Positions 8,453-15,237 of a DNA stretch of 38,799 nucleotides are shown one piece after another; within the stretch, counting starts at the first letter, position 1, and each line of letters begins with the position of its first letter. This DNA comes from Caryophanales bacterium UBA3620. GTDB taxonomy: Bacteria; Bacillota_I; Bacilli_A; RF39; UBA660. The notes below the pieces were generated by a model. That model ran no database searches, was not told the DNA's origin, and saw only the letters and a program-made list of their open reading frames with translations. Where the stretch lies: positions 1 through 38,799 of the forward strand of contig DFLL01000024.1 of the NCBI GenBank assembly GCA_002375205.1, read 5' to 3'. The translations under genes were made by a program, and so were the position numbers.

Positions 8453-8516
8453 ATAATCACCTTCGTGATATTATATGTGAATATCTTGTTTTGGTTAATT
8501 TGTTTATTTATTTAAA
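8399..8516. repeat. 118-bp direct repeat, copy 1 (amidase start and promoter)
   Basis: These bases match 14295-14412 in the same orientation with one difference (A at 8405, G at 14301). The unit holds the first 18 codons of the amidase, its ribosome site and its promoter. The two copies bracket about 5.8 kb. Confidence 0.9.
8470..8498 (-). promoter_or_regulatory. Promoter of the LysM amidase
   Basis: On the - strand TTAACC (8493-8498) and TATAAT (8470-8475) are spaced 17 bases. The leader to ATG at 8452 is very short and carries GAAGGTGAT. The same promoter occurs in the repeat copy at 14366-14394. Confidence 0.6.
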
Positions 8517-8548
8517 TTAACTGCTATTTCTTTTTTCAATTTGCAATT

Positions 8549-8925
8549 TTAAAAATTTTCTCTAATAATTTTAGTTATCACTAAATAAATTGAATTCTCA
8601 AAATATTCTCCTATTCCTATTTTTATTTGTTTATCATTACCACAATTAATAGTATATTTTCTTCTCTTTTTACAATTAAAATATGTTGAATCAAGGCTTG
8701 AACAATGAGTATCATAATATTCATATGTGTAAGTATAATCTTCTAATGAATAATCAAAATATTACTTATTTTGAACAACAATGTCAAAATCATAATTTAT
8801 GTTTTTTACCTTTTATATAATTTGGTACATAAATTATTGGTGATATTATATTATGCATTGCAAATAAAATTTACCAACAATTGATATTGCACATACAATT
8901 ATTTTCTTCAATAATCTTTTTTCAT
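8549..8925 (-). pseudogene. Fragmented gene for a small, possibly exported protein
   Basis: This gene-poor 450-bp stretch holds a broken reading frame. From 8925 it reads a K/L-rich hydrophobic start (RLLKKIIVCAISIVG), then ISPIIYVPNYIKGKK after a shift, then NINYDFDIVVQNK-stop, then a long open part DYSLEDYTYTYEYYDTH with two cysteines, ending at a TAA at 8549. At least two frameshifts and one stop are needed to join it. The hydrophobic start suggests a signal peptide or membrane anchor. I recognise no family. Confidence 0.4.
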
Positions 8926-8967
8926 TATTTATTATGGTATATTTTTATTAATTAAAATTATATAATA

Positions 8968-10236
8968 TTAATCTTTTACCATTTTTTTGCTATATAACAA
9001 TATAATTAGAGAAACGCAAAATAATAATATAACAATAAAATAATACGCATTACCTGTACCTGGATTATCATTTACTTCTTTAGCTGATGAATCTAATGTA
9101 CCTTCATTAATAATTTCCTTATCATCTGGAATATCTTCATGAACAACATTAGTATCATCTTCTACAACATTATTTTCAAGTTTACTTATCTTAACATATA
9201 ATTCTTTAGTGTAATTATAGAACGAATAAAAACCAGATACTTCTTTTGAAATAAATTTATCATCAGATAAGACATAGTTATTATCTATTAGATCTGATAT
9301 AAGTAATGGATTTTCTGGTGATAAACTTTTATATAAAGTTGCCAACATTGCTGAAGAATAATTGCTACTCTTTCCAAGTGATTTATATTCACCTCCAAGT
9401 ATCTTTACTGATTGTTTACATGTATCAGCATCTGGTCCAATGCAATTAACTTCTAGTCCTCTATTTCCTCCTTCGTAAATCCCACCTTTAATTTTAGTGG
9501 AAAATTCTCCTTGAATTACTACATTAATACCAGTTTCACCGCCATTAAAATTTCCACTATTAATAATTACTTCATTATATTCGCTATTATCATTTTTTAT
9601 ATTAGTTGTATAAATACCGGTTTTTTCTCCGCTAAAATTTCCATTATTAATAGTTACCAATCCACCAGTATTTAATGTAATACCAGTTTCACTGCCATTA
9701 AAATTTCCATCATTTATTGTTAGAACAGAATTGTAGGAAATAATTCCTGTCTTTCCACTAAAATTCCCATCATTAATTACAACATTGGAATTGCTGTAAA
9801 TGCTAAGGCCAAAACTATCGCCATTATATTTTCCACTATTTACTGTTACATTTGACTTTGATATATTAATTGCACTAAATGTTGATTTTATATCAATATT
9901 ATTTATAATTAATGTTGCGTTTGTAATATCTAATCCCATTTGTTCTCTTGTTGTTATACCACCAGTATTTTTAGAGTTGTTTATATTAATAGAGCCACCT
10001 TTAATTTCTATATAATAGTTAATTATAGAATAACCATTTAAATCAATAGTTGCATTATCTTCAATAACTATTTTAACCTTATTATCGGTCTCATTTTCAA
10101 TATTAGAATTTAAAATGCATTCTTCATTAGAATTTAAACAATCATTTAATTCGTTAATATTATTTATTTCAAGTGCCTTAACACGCAAAGGACAACACAT
10201 CAAAAATAAACACATGCTTATAATTAATCTTTTCAT
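8968..10236 (-). CDS. Surface protein with beta-helix repeats and a sortase-like NPGTG tail
   Basis: The 422-residue protein begins with a signal peptide (MKRLIISMCLFLMCCPLRVKA). Residues about 25-260 consist of short repeats of the type VTINNGNFSGGETGI, the pattern of a right-handed parallel beta-helix as in adhesins and pectate-lyase-like folds. A D/E-rich stalk follows, then NPGTGN, a hydrophobic stretch of about 20 residues and a positive tail (KKMVKD). That is the layout of a sortase substrate with a variant motif. It is the last gene of an operon (12141 to 8968) and follows the membrane-protein gene by 12 bases, with TAGGAG before ATG. A role in adhesion or surface display is inferred. 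Confidence 0.75.
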   Translation of the reverse strand: MKRLIISMCLFLMCCPLRVKALEINNINELNDCLNSNEECILNSNIENETDNKVKIVIEDNATIDLNGYSIINYYIEIKGGSININNSKNTGGITTREQMGLDITNATLIINNIDIKSTFSAINISKSNVTVNSGKYNGDSFGLSIYSNSNVVINDGNFSGKTGIISYNSVLTINDGNFNGSETGITLNTGGLVTINNGNFSGEKTGIYTTNIKNDNSEYNEVIINSGNFNGGETGINVVIQGEFSTKIKGGIYEGGNRGLEVNCIGPDADTCKQSVKILGGEYKSLGKSSNYSSAMLATLYKSLSPENPLLISDLIDNNYVLSDDKFISKEVSGFYSFYNYTKELYVKISKLENNVVEDDTNVVHEDIPDDKEIINEGTLDSSAKEVNDNPGTGNAYYFIVILLFCVSLIILLYSKKMVKD

Positions 10237-10248
10237 TTCTACTCCTAT

Positions 10249-10893
10249 CTATGCCCAATCAATTTTACTATTTTTTTCGCAAATATATTTTGCAATATTC
10301 TCTAGGTCTTTGGCTGCCTTACCATTTAAGAGATAATAATATCCTAGGCGATACCTTTTTTTGTTTGTTACAATAAATACACTTTGACCCTTACTAGTAG
10401 AACTATCTTTGAAATCAAAAATATGTGATAATAATATTCTAAAGAATGAGTTTCTTCTTTTCTTTTTACTGTATGCATATCCTCCACCGCCATACGTTGA
10501 AATAGCTAGTATATCTTTAAATGAAATTGCGAATGAGTGAGTTGAAATACTATTACTCATATGTACTAAATAATTTTCTGTAATATATATTCCATATTGT
10601 GGAAATCCTCTTTCTACTTTATTATCAAGTTCATCTGCTATTATTTTGTATTCATCATCAGTCAATTTACAATAATCTGGATATTTTAATATGGCTATAA
10701 TAATTAATATAGTTATGACAATTATACCTCCTATTATATAAAATGGAAGTAATTTATTGCTAAAGCTTGTTTTATAGTTCAATAACAACCCGATAATTAA
10801 TGCGGATAGAAGGCATTGCATACCAATAACTAATCCTCTTGAACGTACTTTATCATCTTTTATAGATTTTATAAATTTTTCACTATTTTTCAT
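10249..10893 (-). CDS. Two-helix membrane protein with a soluble C-terminal domain
   Basis: The 214-residue protein has a short cytoplasmic start, two membrane helices (residues about 20-40 and 48-69), then a soluble part with ITENYLVHM, FKDILAISTYGG and a closing helix (KAAKDLENIAKYI). The soluble part resembles PH-like or YcxB-type domains with alternating strands and a C-terminal helix; this is a weak match. ATG at 10893 overlaps the stop of the Lgt-like gene by ATGA, with AAAGGAG upstream, so the genes are translationally coupled. It may assist the neighbouring surface protein or the Lgt-like enzyme. The function is unknown. Confidence 0.55.
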   Translation of the reverse strand: MKNSEKFIKSIKDDKVRSRGLVIGMQCLLSALIIGLLLNYKTSFSNKLLPFYIIGGIIVITILIIIAILKYPDYCKLTDDEYKIIADELDNKVERGFPQYGIYITENYLVHMSNSISTHSFAISFKDILAISTYGGGGYAYSKKKRRNSFFRILLSHIFDFKDSSTSKGQSVFIVTNKKRYRLGYYYLLNGKAAKDLENIAKYICEKNSKIDWA

Positions 10894-11618
10894 TTTTCTT
10901 CTCCTTTAAATAAATCAATAAAGTTTTTATTTTCTTTGATATTTGTTCTACAATTATTACATTTCATCATTATCTTTATTCCTAAAATGATTAAAAACAG
11001 ACAAAATAATTCTATAAATATAAATGTATATTTATTAACAAATACCCTAAATATTGAAACCATAAATCTTAAGCTGCCAAATAGTATAAAACTTAATCCT
11101 ACAATTATGTTTTTTTCTTTATTTTTATTTATAAGAATTAAAATGTATATAAATGCAATAAGATTTATAAAAGTCTCAATTAATTGAATAGGTATGTTTG
11201 TTACACCATAACAGCAACCTTTAATATAACATCCTATCTTCATAATAGAATACATAATTATTATATTTGGAATATATAATAGCATTATATCCAATTTATC
11301 TTTTTTAAATAATTTAGATAAAACAAGTATTACAAGTAAACCACCTATATATCCACCTATGAAAGAGTAACCTGAAAAAACAAATTTTAATTTGTCATAT
11401 ATATTATTGGATAGTAAATAACTCATGCTATTTAAATCAAAATCTATAAATAAATGGATTATTTTAGAAAACAATATAAATATTATTAAAAAGATAATAT
11501 AACTATATATACAGTTTTCTATAGATAAAATTGTATATTTCTTATTTAGGAATAATATAAAAATAAATAGAATTATAAAACCAGCAGAAATTGTTGTTAG
11601 GTATAGTATGTTTTCCAT
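10890..11618 (-). CDS. Lgt-like (prolipoprotein diacylglyceryl transferase family) membrane protein, catalytic residues changed
   Basis: The 242-residue protein has about seven membrane helices and the Lgt layout: a GYSFIGGYIGG segment, then KIGCYIKGCCYG, a P-x-QLIE helix, and a late LFGSLRFMVSIFR. Canonical Lgt transfers diacylglycerol to the lipobox cysteine and needs His in the HGG segment (here Ile) and Arg in the G-R-IGN segment (here Lys). Both are replaced, so standard activity is doubtful. ATG at 11618 is one base after the previous stop and is better placed than an upstream in-frame start. The C-terminus (MKCNNCRTNIKENKNF) copies the start of the zinc-ribbon protein encoded next door, through a duplicated DNA segment. 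Confidence 0.65.
   Translation of the reverse strand: MENILYLTTISAGFIILFIFILFLNKKYTILSIENCIYSYIIFLIIFILFSKIIHLFIDFDLNSMSYLLSNNIYDKLKFVFSGYSFIGGYIGGLLVILVLSKLFKKDKLDIMLLYIPNIIIMYSIMKIGCYIKGCCYGVTNIPIQLIETFINLIAFIYILILINKNKEKNIIVGLSFILFGSLRFMVSIFRVFVNKYTFIFIELFCLFLIILGIKIMMKCNNCRTNIKENKNFIDLFKGEEK
10920..10967. repeat. 48-bp duplicated zinc-ribbon segment
   Basis: This stretch matches 12094-12141 in the same orientation at roughly 42 of 48 positions. In the upstream copy it encodes the first half of a zinc ribbon, starting MKCNNC. Here it forms the tail of the Lgt-like protein with only one CxxC pair. Confidence 0.7.
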
Positions 11619-11619
11619 T

Positions 11620-12141
11620 TTAACCCATCTCTCTACAACCATCGAAAATCTCATTTATAGAACTGTTTACTGAAGAATTAGGGGTTAAACAGGCATTTAT
11701 TAAAGAAGCAAACAATATTACTGCTAATACTATAAAAATAATTAATATAAAAATCACTGTTATATCAACTATTATTAATACTAAAGACATTTTATCTTTA
11801 TTTTTAGCCCTACTTATAATTGCAAGTATCAAAGAAACTATTATATAAGGAAATTCAAATATAAATAACAATTTACTATAAACATATTTATAAAGTAATC
11901 CACTAAATTGACATATAAAGCAAAACAGTTGCATAACAAGAAAACCTAATGATATCCATGATAGTGTATTTTTCTTTTCCTTACTAGCATTCTGTGTTTG
12001 TAAGTTATTATTTTCACTAACTACACCATTTTGAACAGAATTTTCCTGATTTTGCTGTATAGTTTGTTCTATCTTTATACCGCAATTTGGACAAAAGTTT
12101 TTATTATTTTCTATATTTGTTCCACAATTATTACATTTCAT
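11620..12141 (-). CDS. Zinc-ribbon membrane protein
   Basis: The 173-residue protein starts with a zinc ribbon: CNNC at residues 3-6 and CPNC at 17-20. A Q/N-rich linker (to about residue 55) follows, then three or four hydrophobic helices and a short C-terminal tail with a cysteine (DGCREMG). Such zinc-ribbon membrane proteins are very common in Firmicutes, and their function is generally unknown. ATG at 12141 has an ideal ribosome site (AGGAGGTGA). It is the first gene of the operon running to 8968. The Lgt-like gene begins one base after its stop. Confidence 0.75.
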   Translation of the reverse strand: MKCNNCGTNIENNKNFCPNCGIKIEQTIQQNQENSVQNGVVSENNNLQTQNASKEKKNTLSWISLGFLVMQLFCFICQFSGLLYKYVYSKLLFIFEFPYIIVSLILAIISRAKNKDKMSLVLIIVDITVIFILIIFIVLAVILFASLINACLTPNSSVNSSINEIFDGCREMG

Positions 12142-12179
12142 TTTTCACCTCCTGTAAACATGCTATTTTACTATTATTA

Positions 12180-12340
12180 TCAAGCAAATACGCCTAAACA
12201 TAAATTTAATATTTCTTTGAAATATTCATTCCAATCTTTTAACATAATTTTTCCATCAAAGGTGTAATATTCTTTAGTATTGTATTATGATATGCCTTAT
12301 ACAAATCCGGTATTATAGTTTCTTCTCTTTTGGCTTTCAT
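12180..12340 (-). pseudogene. Frameshifted gene fragment between operons
   Basis: Two short frames lie end to end. From 12340: MKAKREETIIPDLYKAYHNT, ending MEKLC at 12239. From 12245: MLKDWNEYFKEILNLCLGVF, ending at 12180. The second looks like the continuation of the first after a small shift. The joined 50-residue product matches no family I know. It is probably the tail of a lost gene. Confidence 0.3.
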
Positions 12341-12350
12341 CTCATTTTGC

Positions 12351-12476
12351 TTATTCTAATTCTAGTATTGTACCACTACTATCTTTAAAAACTAATTTAC
12401 CATTGTTATTTTCAACACTCATGTTTTCTGCTAGTATAGCATTTATTACTAATCTAATTATTTTAGCCTTTTTCAT
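12351..12476 (-). CDS. Possible 41-aa protein or gene tail
   Basis: The frame MKKAKIIRLVINAILAENMS...LVFKDSSGTILELE is coding-like, with a helical start and a beta-like end. It stays open about 60 bases upstream (KKTISKKERYKEK) before a stop, so it could be the C-terminus of a truncated gene rather than a whole one. A GAGAGG lies 12 bases before the ATG. A TATAAT lies about 60 bases upstream. No family is recognised. The rest of 12142-12666 shows no other feature. Confidence 0.3.
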   Translation of the reverse strand: MKKAKIIRLVINAILAENMSVENNNGKLVFKDSSGTILELE

Positions 12477-12666
12477 TTTTTCTTTATACCTCTCTTTTTT
12501 TGATATAGTTTTTTTCCTGCTATCTATAACAATTATATCACATATTTTTTATTTTGCCATACTCGGTGTAAGAGTTTTTAATCTTTTTTTAATTCATAAT
12601 GGTATTAGGTGATGTGTAGTGAGAAATAATAAGTAAGAATTCAATATTTCAAAAGAAAAAATTGAT

Positions 12667-12945
12667 ATGTCTAATCTAAAAAGCTTGAGAGTTAAAAAGG
12701 GGTATTCTCAAATCAAATTACAATATCTTGTAGGAGTTAGCAATTCATCAATTGAGGCTTATGAACAAAAAGTTCGTATTCCATCACTTCCTGTTATATA
12801 TAGATTAAGTGAAGTTTTAGGATGTTCAATTGATTATTTAGTTGGTAAGTCTCATGAATTAGATAAATACTATTTATTATCACAAAATTATAAAGATAAG
12901 GTTATTGAATTTATTGAATCATTATCAAAAAAAATAGTCAAATAA
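12667..12945 (+). CDS. XRE-family helix-turn-helix regulator
   Basis: Residues 3-60 form a Cro/C1-type HTH: LRVKKGYSQIKLQYLVGVSNS, then SIEAYEQKVRIPSLPVIYRLSEVLGCSIDYLVGK. The last 30 residues form a helix that may allow dimers. At 92 residues it is a compact single-domain repressor of the type found in phages and mobile elements. It is the only + strand gene in this part of the window, stands alone, and has its own terminator. The ribosome site is weak (AAAAGAAAAAATTG), suggesting low expression. Its targets are unknown. No clear partner gene is adjacent. Confidence 0.85.
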   Translation: MSNLKSLRVKKGYSQIKLQYLVGVSNSSIEAYEQKVRIPSLPVIYRLSEVLGCSIDYLVGKSHELDKYYLLSQNYKDKVIEFIESLSKKIVK

Positions 12946-12953
12946 ATTTATAG

Positions 12954-12983
12954 CACGCATAAATTAAACTATGCGTGTTTTTT
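12954..12983 (+). terminator. Terminator of the XRE gene
   Basis: CACGCATA (12954-12961) pairs with TATGCGTG (12970-12977), followed by T6. Confidence 0.85.
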
Positions 12984-13146
12984 ATTCAATTAATATAAGT
13001 TTATTCCCACATCGTCCTTTTTCAATTACATCATCATCTCCTTCAAAATCATAGTAAATCATTATCCTCTTCTTTTTCTTCTTAATATAAAGGTGATCTA
13101 ATAGCTCTATATTGATCTGGTACATTACCGTAATCAAATTATTCAT
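12982..13146 (-). CDS. Possible small protein, 54 aa
   Basis: ATG at 13146 opens a frame ending IYYDFEGDDDVIEKGRCGNK and LILIE, stopping inside the XRE terminator. It has a basic middle (IKKKKKR) and an acidic segment. No good ribosome site is seen, and another frame here (DYGNVPDQYRAIRSPLY) is equally coding-like, so this may be a decayed gene. No family recognised. Confidence 0.25.
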   Translation of the reverse strand: MNNLITVMYQINIELLDHLYIKKKKKRIMIYYDFEGDDDVIEKGRCGNKLILIE

Positions 13147-13162
13147 AAAGGTAAAGATATAA

Positions 13163-14071
13163 TTACATATATCCTTTTAAGTCTAATTCTTTAATCAATG
13201 ATTCTTGAGATACATTTTTTTTAATTATCTTAAATATAACATTTCTTAAAATATTTCTAGTTTCTACCACTTCATCTTCTTCTAAACTCTTTACCACTCC
13301 ATTGTGAACATAATCTGATCTCTTTTTATATATTTTCTTCATTTTTGATAACAATTCTAAATATTCATCAGTATTTGAGCTTAACAGCATTGCACAATTT
13401 CTTGATAATCTATATGATAACTCATTATTGCCATCAACTAAAAGACTTTCCAAGCCTATTACACAGACCATAAATCTTATAGTTGCTACTGATGATGTAT
13501 AAGACTGATCATACAAAAAGACAGCAGATGATAATACTTTTGATGAAAATTTTGAATTTTTAAAATCTAAATCAATTTTAGAGATAAAGCTATTTATTGA
13601 ATCAATTTCATCTTTATTCGGCAAGGATAATTTATTTATATTACCAAGAATTCTATCTGGAAAAGGTATTTTAGAATTATGATTATATATTATTTTATTT
13701 GTGCTTTTATTTATTACTTCTGTATTAATTAGTAGTTCTTTAATATTAAAACTATTTTCTGAATAGAGCCTAACTATTCTCATCTTTTTATCAACATAGT
13801 CAATTTCCTCATTTTCATGATCAAAAATAATATCTTCAATATTTTTATCTCCAACAAACCATCCTTCGCCATTTTTTAAATTTACATTACCATAATTAAC
13901 TTCTTCGACTTTATTTAAAATGACAACATCTAAATTATCATTCAATTTTGCAGTTTCATATATTCGTCTTAAGCCAAATGCAGTATAGTCAAATTCTTCC
14001 CATAAATTGTGATTTATCATACAATCTTTTTCTATTTTATATGAATTTCCAAGATCTAAATTATTAATCAC
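13163..14071 (-). CDS. ApeA-like HEPN domain protein (putative RNase)
   Basis: The 302-residue protein ends in a HEPN domain (residues about 196-290) with the pattern FMVCVIGLESLL...ELSYRLSRNCAMLL...YLELLSKMKKIYKKRSDYVHNG. The RSDYVH motif (R251-x4-H256) matches the catalytic R-x4-6-H of HEPN ribonucleases. This matches Apea-like HEPN proteins, some of which act in abortive phage infection. The N-terminal half is a beta-rich sensor-like region with no known match. The true start is unclear. The GTG at 14071 has no ribosome site, the frame stays open to about 14132, and GGGAG lies at 14143-14147 next to an ATG out of frame by one base. An N-terminal frameshift is likely. Confidence 0.65.
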   Translation of the reverse strand: MINNLDLGNSYKIEKDCMINHNLWEEFDYTAFGLRRIYETAKLNDNLDVVILNKVEEVNYGNVNLKNGEGWFVGDKNIEDIIFDHENEEIDYVDKKMRIVRLYSENSFNIKELLINTEVINKSTNKIIYNHNSKIPFPDRILGNINKLSLPNKDEIDSINSFISKIDLDFKNSKFSSKVLSSAVFLYDQSYTSSVATIRFMVCVIGLESLLVDGNNELSYRLSRNCAMLLSSNTDEYLELLSKMKKIYKKRSDYVHNGVVKSLEEDEVVETRNILRNVIFKIIKKNVSQESLIKELDLKGYM

Positions 14072-14158
14072 TGTTTCATCAACACCAAATAATATTGCCT
14101 TAATTATATATCTTATTTTTAATTCAATATTAATTCATCTCCCTGTACTCATATATAT

Positions 14159-14187
14159 ATTATACCATTAAAAAATACTTTCGTTAA
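14159..14187 (-). promoter_or_regulatory. Promoter of the HEPN gene
   Basis: On the - strand TTAACG (14182-14187) and a TATATA-like -10 (14159-14164) with an extended TGG are spaced 17 bases. The predicted start is close to the GGGAG ribosome site, giving a very short leader. Confidence 0.45.
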
Positions 14188-14197
14188 AAAGTATTTT
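14170..14197 (-). terminator. Terminator upstream of the HEPN gene
   Basis: AAAATACTTT and AAAGTATTTT form a 10-bp stem with a six-base loop, followed by T6 on the - strand. It would stop transcription from the duplicated amidase promoter. Beside it, a 22-bp unit built on GTTAAAAAGTATTTTGC occurs twice (14184-14230). Confidence 0.6.
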
Positions 14198-14294
14198 GCT
14201 TTTTGTTAAAAAGTATTTTGCTTTTTTTATTATTATATATAGATTATACTTTGCTACAACTAGTTCTATTTATACTGGGTTTAATCTCACTCGG

Positions 14295-14412
14295 ATGCCC
14301 GGGATCGATTACAATCTTTCTTACCTGTCTATCTTCATTATTATACATATAATCACCTTCGTGATATTATATGTGAATATCTTGTTTTGGTTAATTTGTT
14401 TATTTATTTAAA
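14295..14412 (-). pseudogene. 118-bp direct repeat, copy 2: truncated amidase start with promoter
   Basis: This is the same sequence as 8399-8516 with one difference. It carries the amidase promoter, ribosome site and the codons MYNNEDRQVRKIVIDPGH, after which the sequence departs into unrelated DNA and soon stops. It ends inside the last codons of the Cys-repeat gene, so the junction lies right at that gene's 3' end. The fragment is probably transcribed but makes no amidase. Confidence 0.85.
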
Positions 14413-15224
14413 ATTTTATCTATGAAAGTTTTCTTCTTTTCCTTTTTAAAGAAACTTAATATATTCTTTTTTTCTTCTTTCTTTTTCTTTTTAAATTCAT
14501 AGTATGCTCCTGCTCCAATTCCTGTAACTACAAGAAGGGGGACTCCTATTCCTGTATCATCATTATTATCTATATTGTTATCATTTATTTCTTCGTTATT
14601 ATTAACGTTTCTTGGGCTTTTTCTTACAATATTAGAATTATCTTTTTTACGTTCATATTCACAAGAATTATCATTTTTTTCTGCTTCTGAATTATAATTA
14701 ATTGCTGATTTATCAGTACAACCCATTATATAGTACTCACAACTACCATCATCCTTTTCGGCATTAGAGTTATAATTCTTAGCTGATGAATCTGTACATC
14801 CTACAATATATGATATACATGAGCCATCATCTTGCTCTGCTGTTTCATCGTAGTTTTTAGCATTTATATCGGTACATCCCTTTTTATAATATATACATGA
14901 AGAATCGCTTTTATCAGCATTTGGATTATAATTTTTAGCATCAGGATCAGTACATCCATAAGTATAATATGTACAAGAGCCATCATTTGTATTGGCATTT
15001 GAATTATAATTCTTGGCACTACTATCAGTGCATCCATAAATAGCAGGTGGTGTACAAGTACAACTTTTACTTATACTACCATCAGCACAAATTGATCTCC
15101 CATCTGAAGTACACCCAACTTCACCTCCGTGATTTGAACAGCACCCTTTACCAGCGTATATTTTTATTGGCATAATAATCAATAACGACAAAGCAAGAAT
15201 GATATATCTAACCATTTTATTCAT
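14400..15224 (-). CDS. Secreted Cys-rich repeat protein with a C-terminal membrane anchor
   Basis: The 274-residue protein has a signal peptide (to about residue 24, ending IKIYAG). A Cys-rich head follows (GKGCCSNHGGEVGC...ICADGSISKSCTC), of the kind seen near SH3/YHYH-type surface domains. Five tandem repeats come next (residues about 64-190) of the form GCTD-AKNYN-A-DDGSC. Each has two cysteines and D/N-rich loops, as in calcium-binding surface repeats common in secreted bacterial proteins. After a D/N-rich linker there is one membrane helix (VPLLVVTGIGAGAYY) and a lysine-rich cytoplasmic tail. Start ATG at 15224 follows AAAGAGGTAG, 14 bases after the NERD gene, so both share a transcript. 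A role in adhesion or binding is inferred. Confidence 0.75.
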   Translation of the reverse strand: MNKMVRYIILALSLLIIMPIKIYAGKGCCSNHGGEVGCTSDGRSICADGSISKSCTCTPPAIYGCTDSSAKNYNSNANTNDGSCTYYTYGCTDPDAKNYNPNADKSDSSCIYYKKGCTDINAKNYDETAEQDDGSCISYIVGCTDSSAKNYNSNAEKDDGSCEYYIMGCTDKSAINYNSEAEKNDNSCEYERKKDNSNIVRKSPRNVNNNEEINDNNIDNNDDTGIGVPLLVVTGIGAGAYYEFKKKKKEEKKNILSFFKKEKKKTFIDKILNK

Positions 15225-15237
15225 TTCACTACCTCTT

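Noticed and set aside
9480..9860. Repeated AT-rich motif (AAATTTCC-type) at intervals
   Set aside because: It encodes the beta-helix repeats of the surface protein and is not a separate DNA element.
9800..10336. Open frames on the + strand opposite the surface protein
   Set aside because: They are antisense to well-supported genes, lack ribosome sites and have biased, low-complexity composition.
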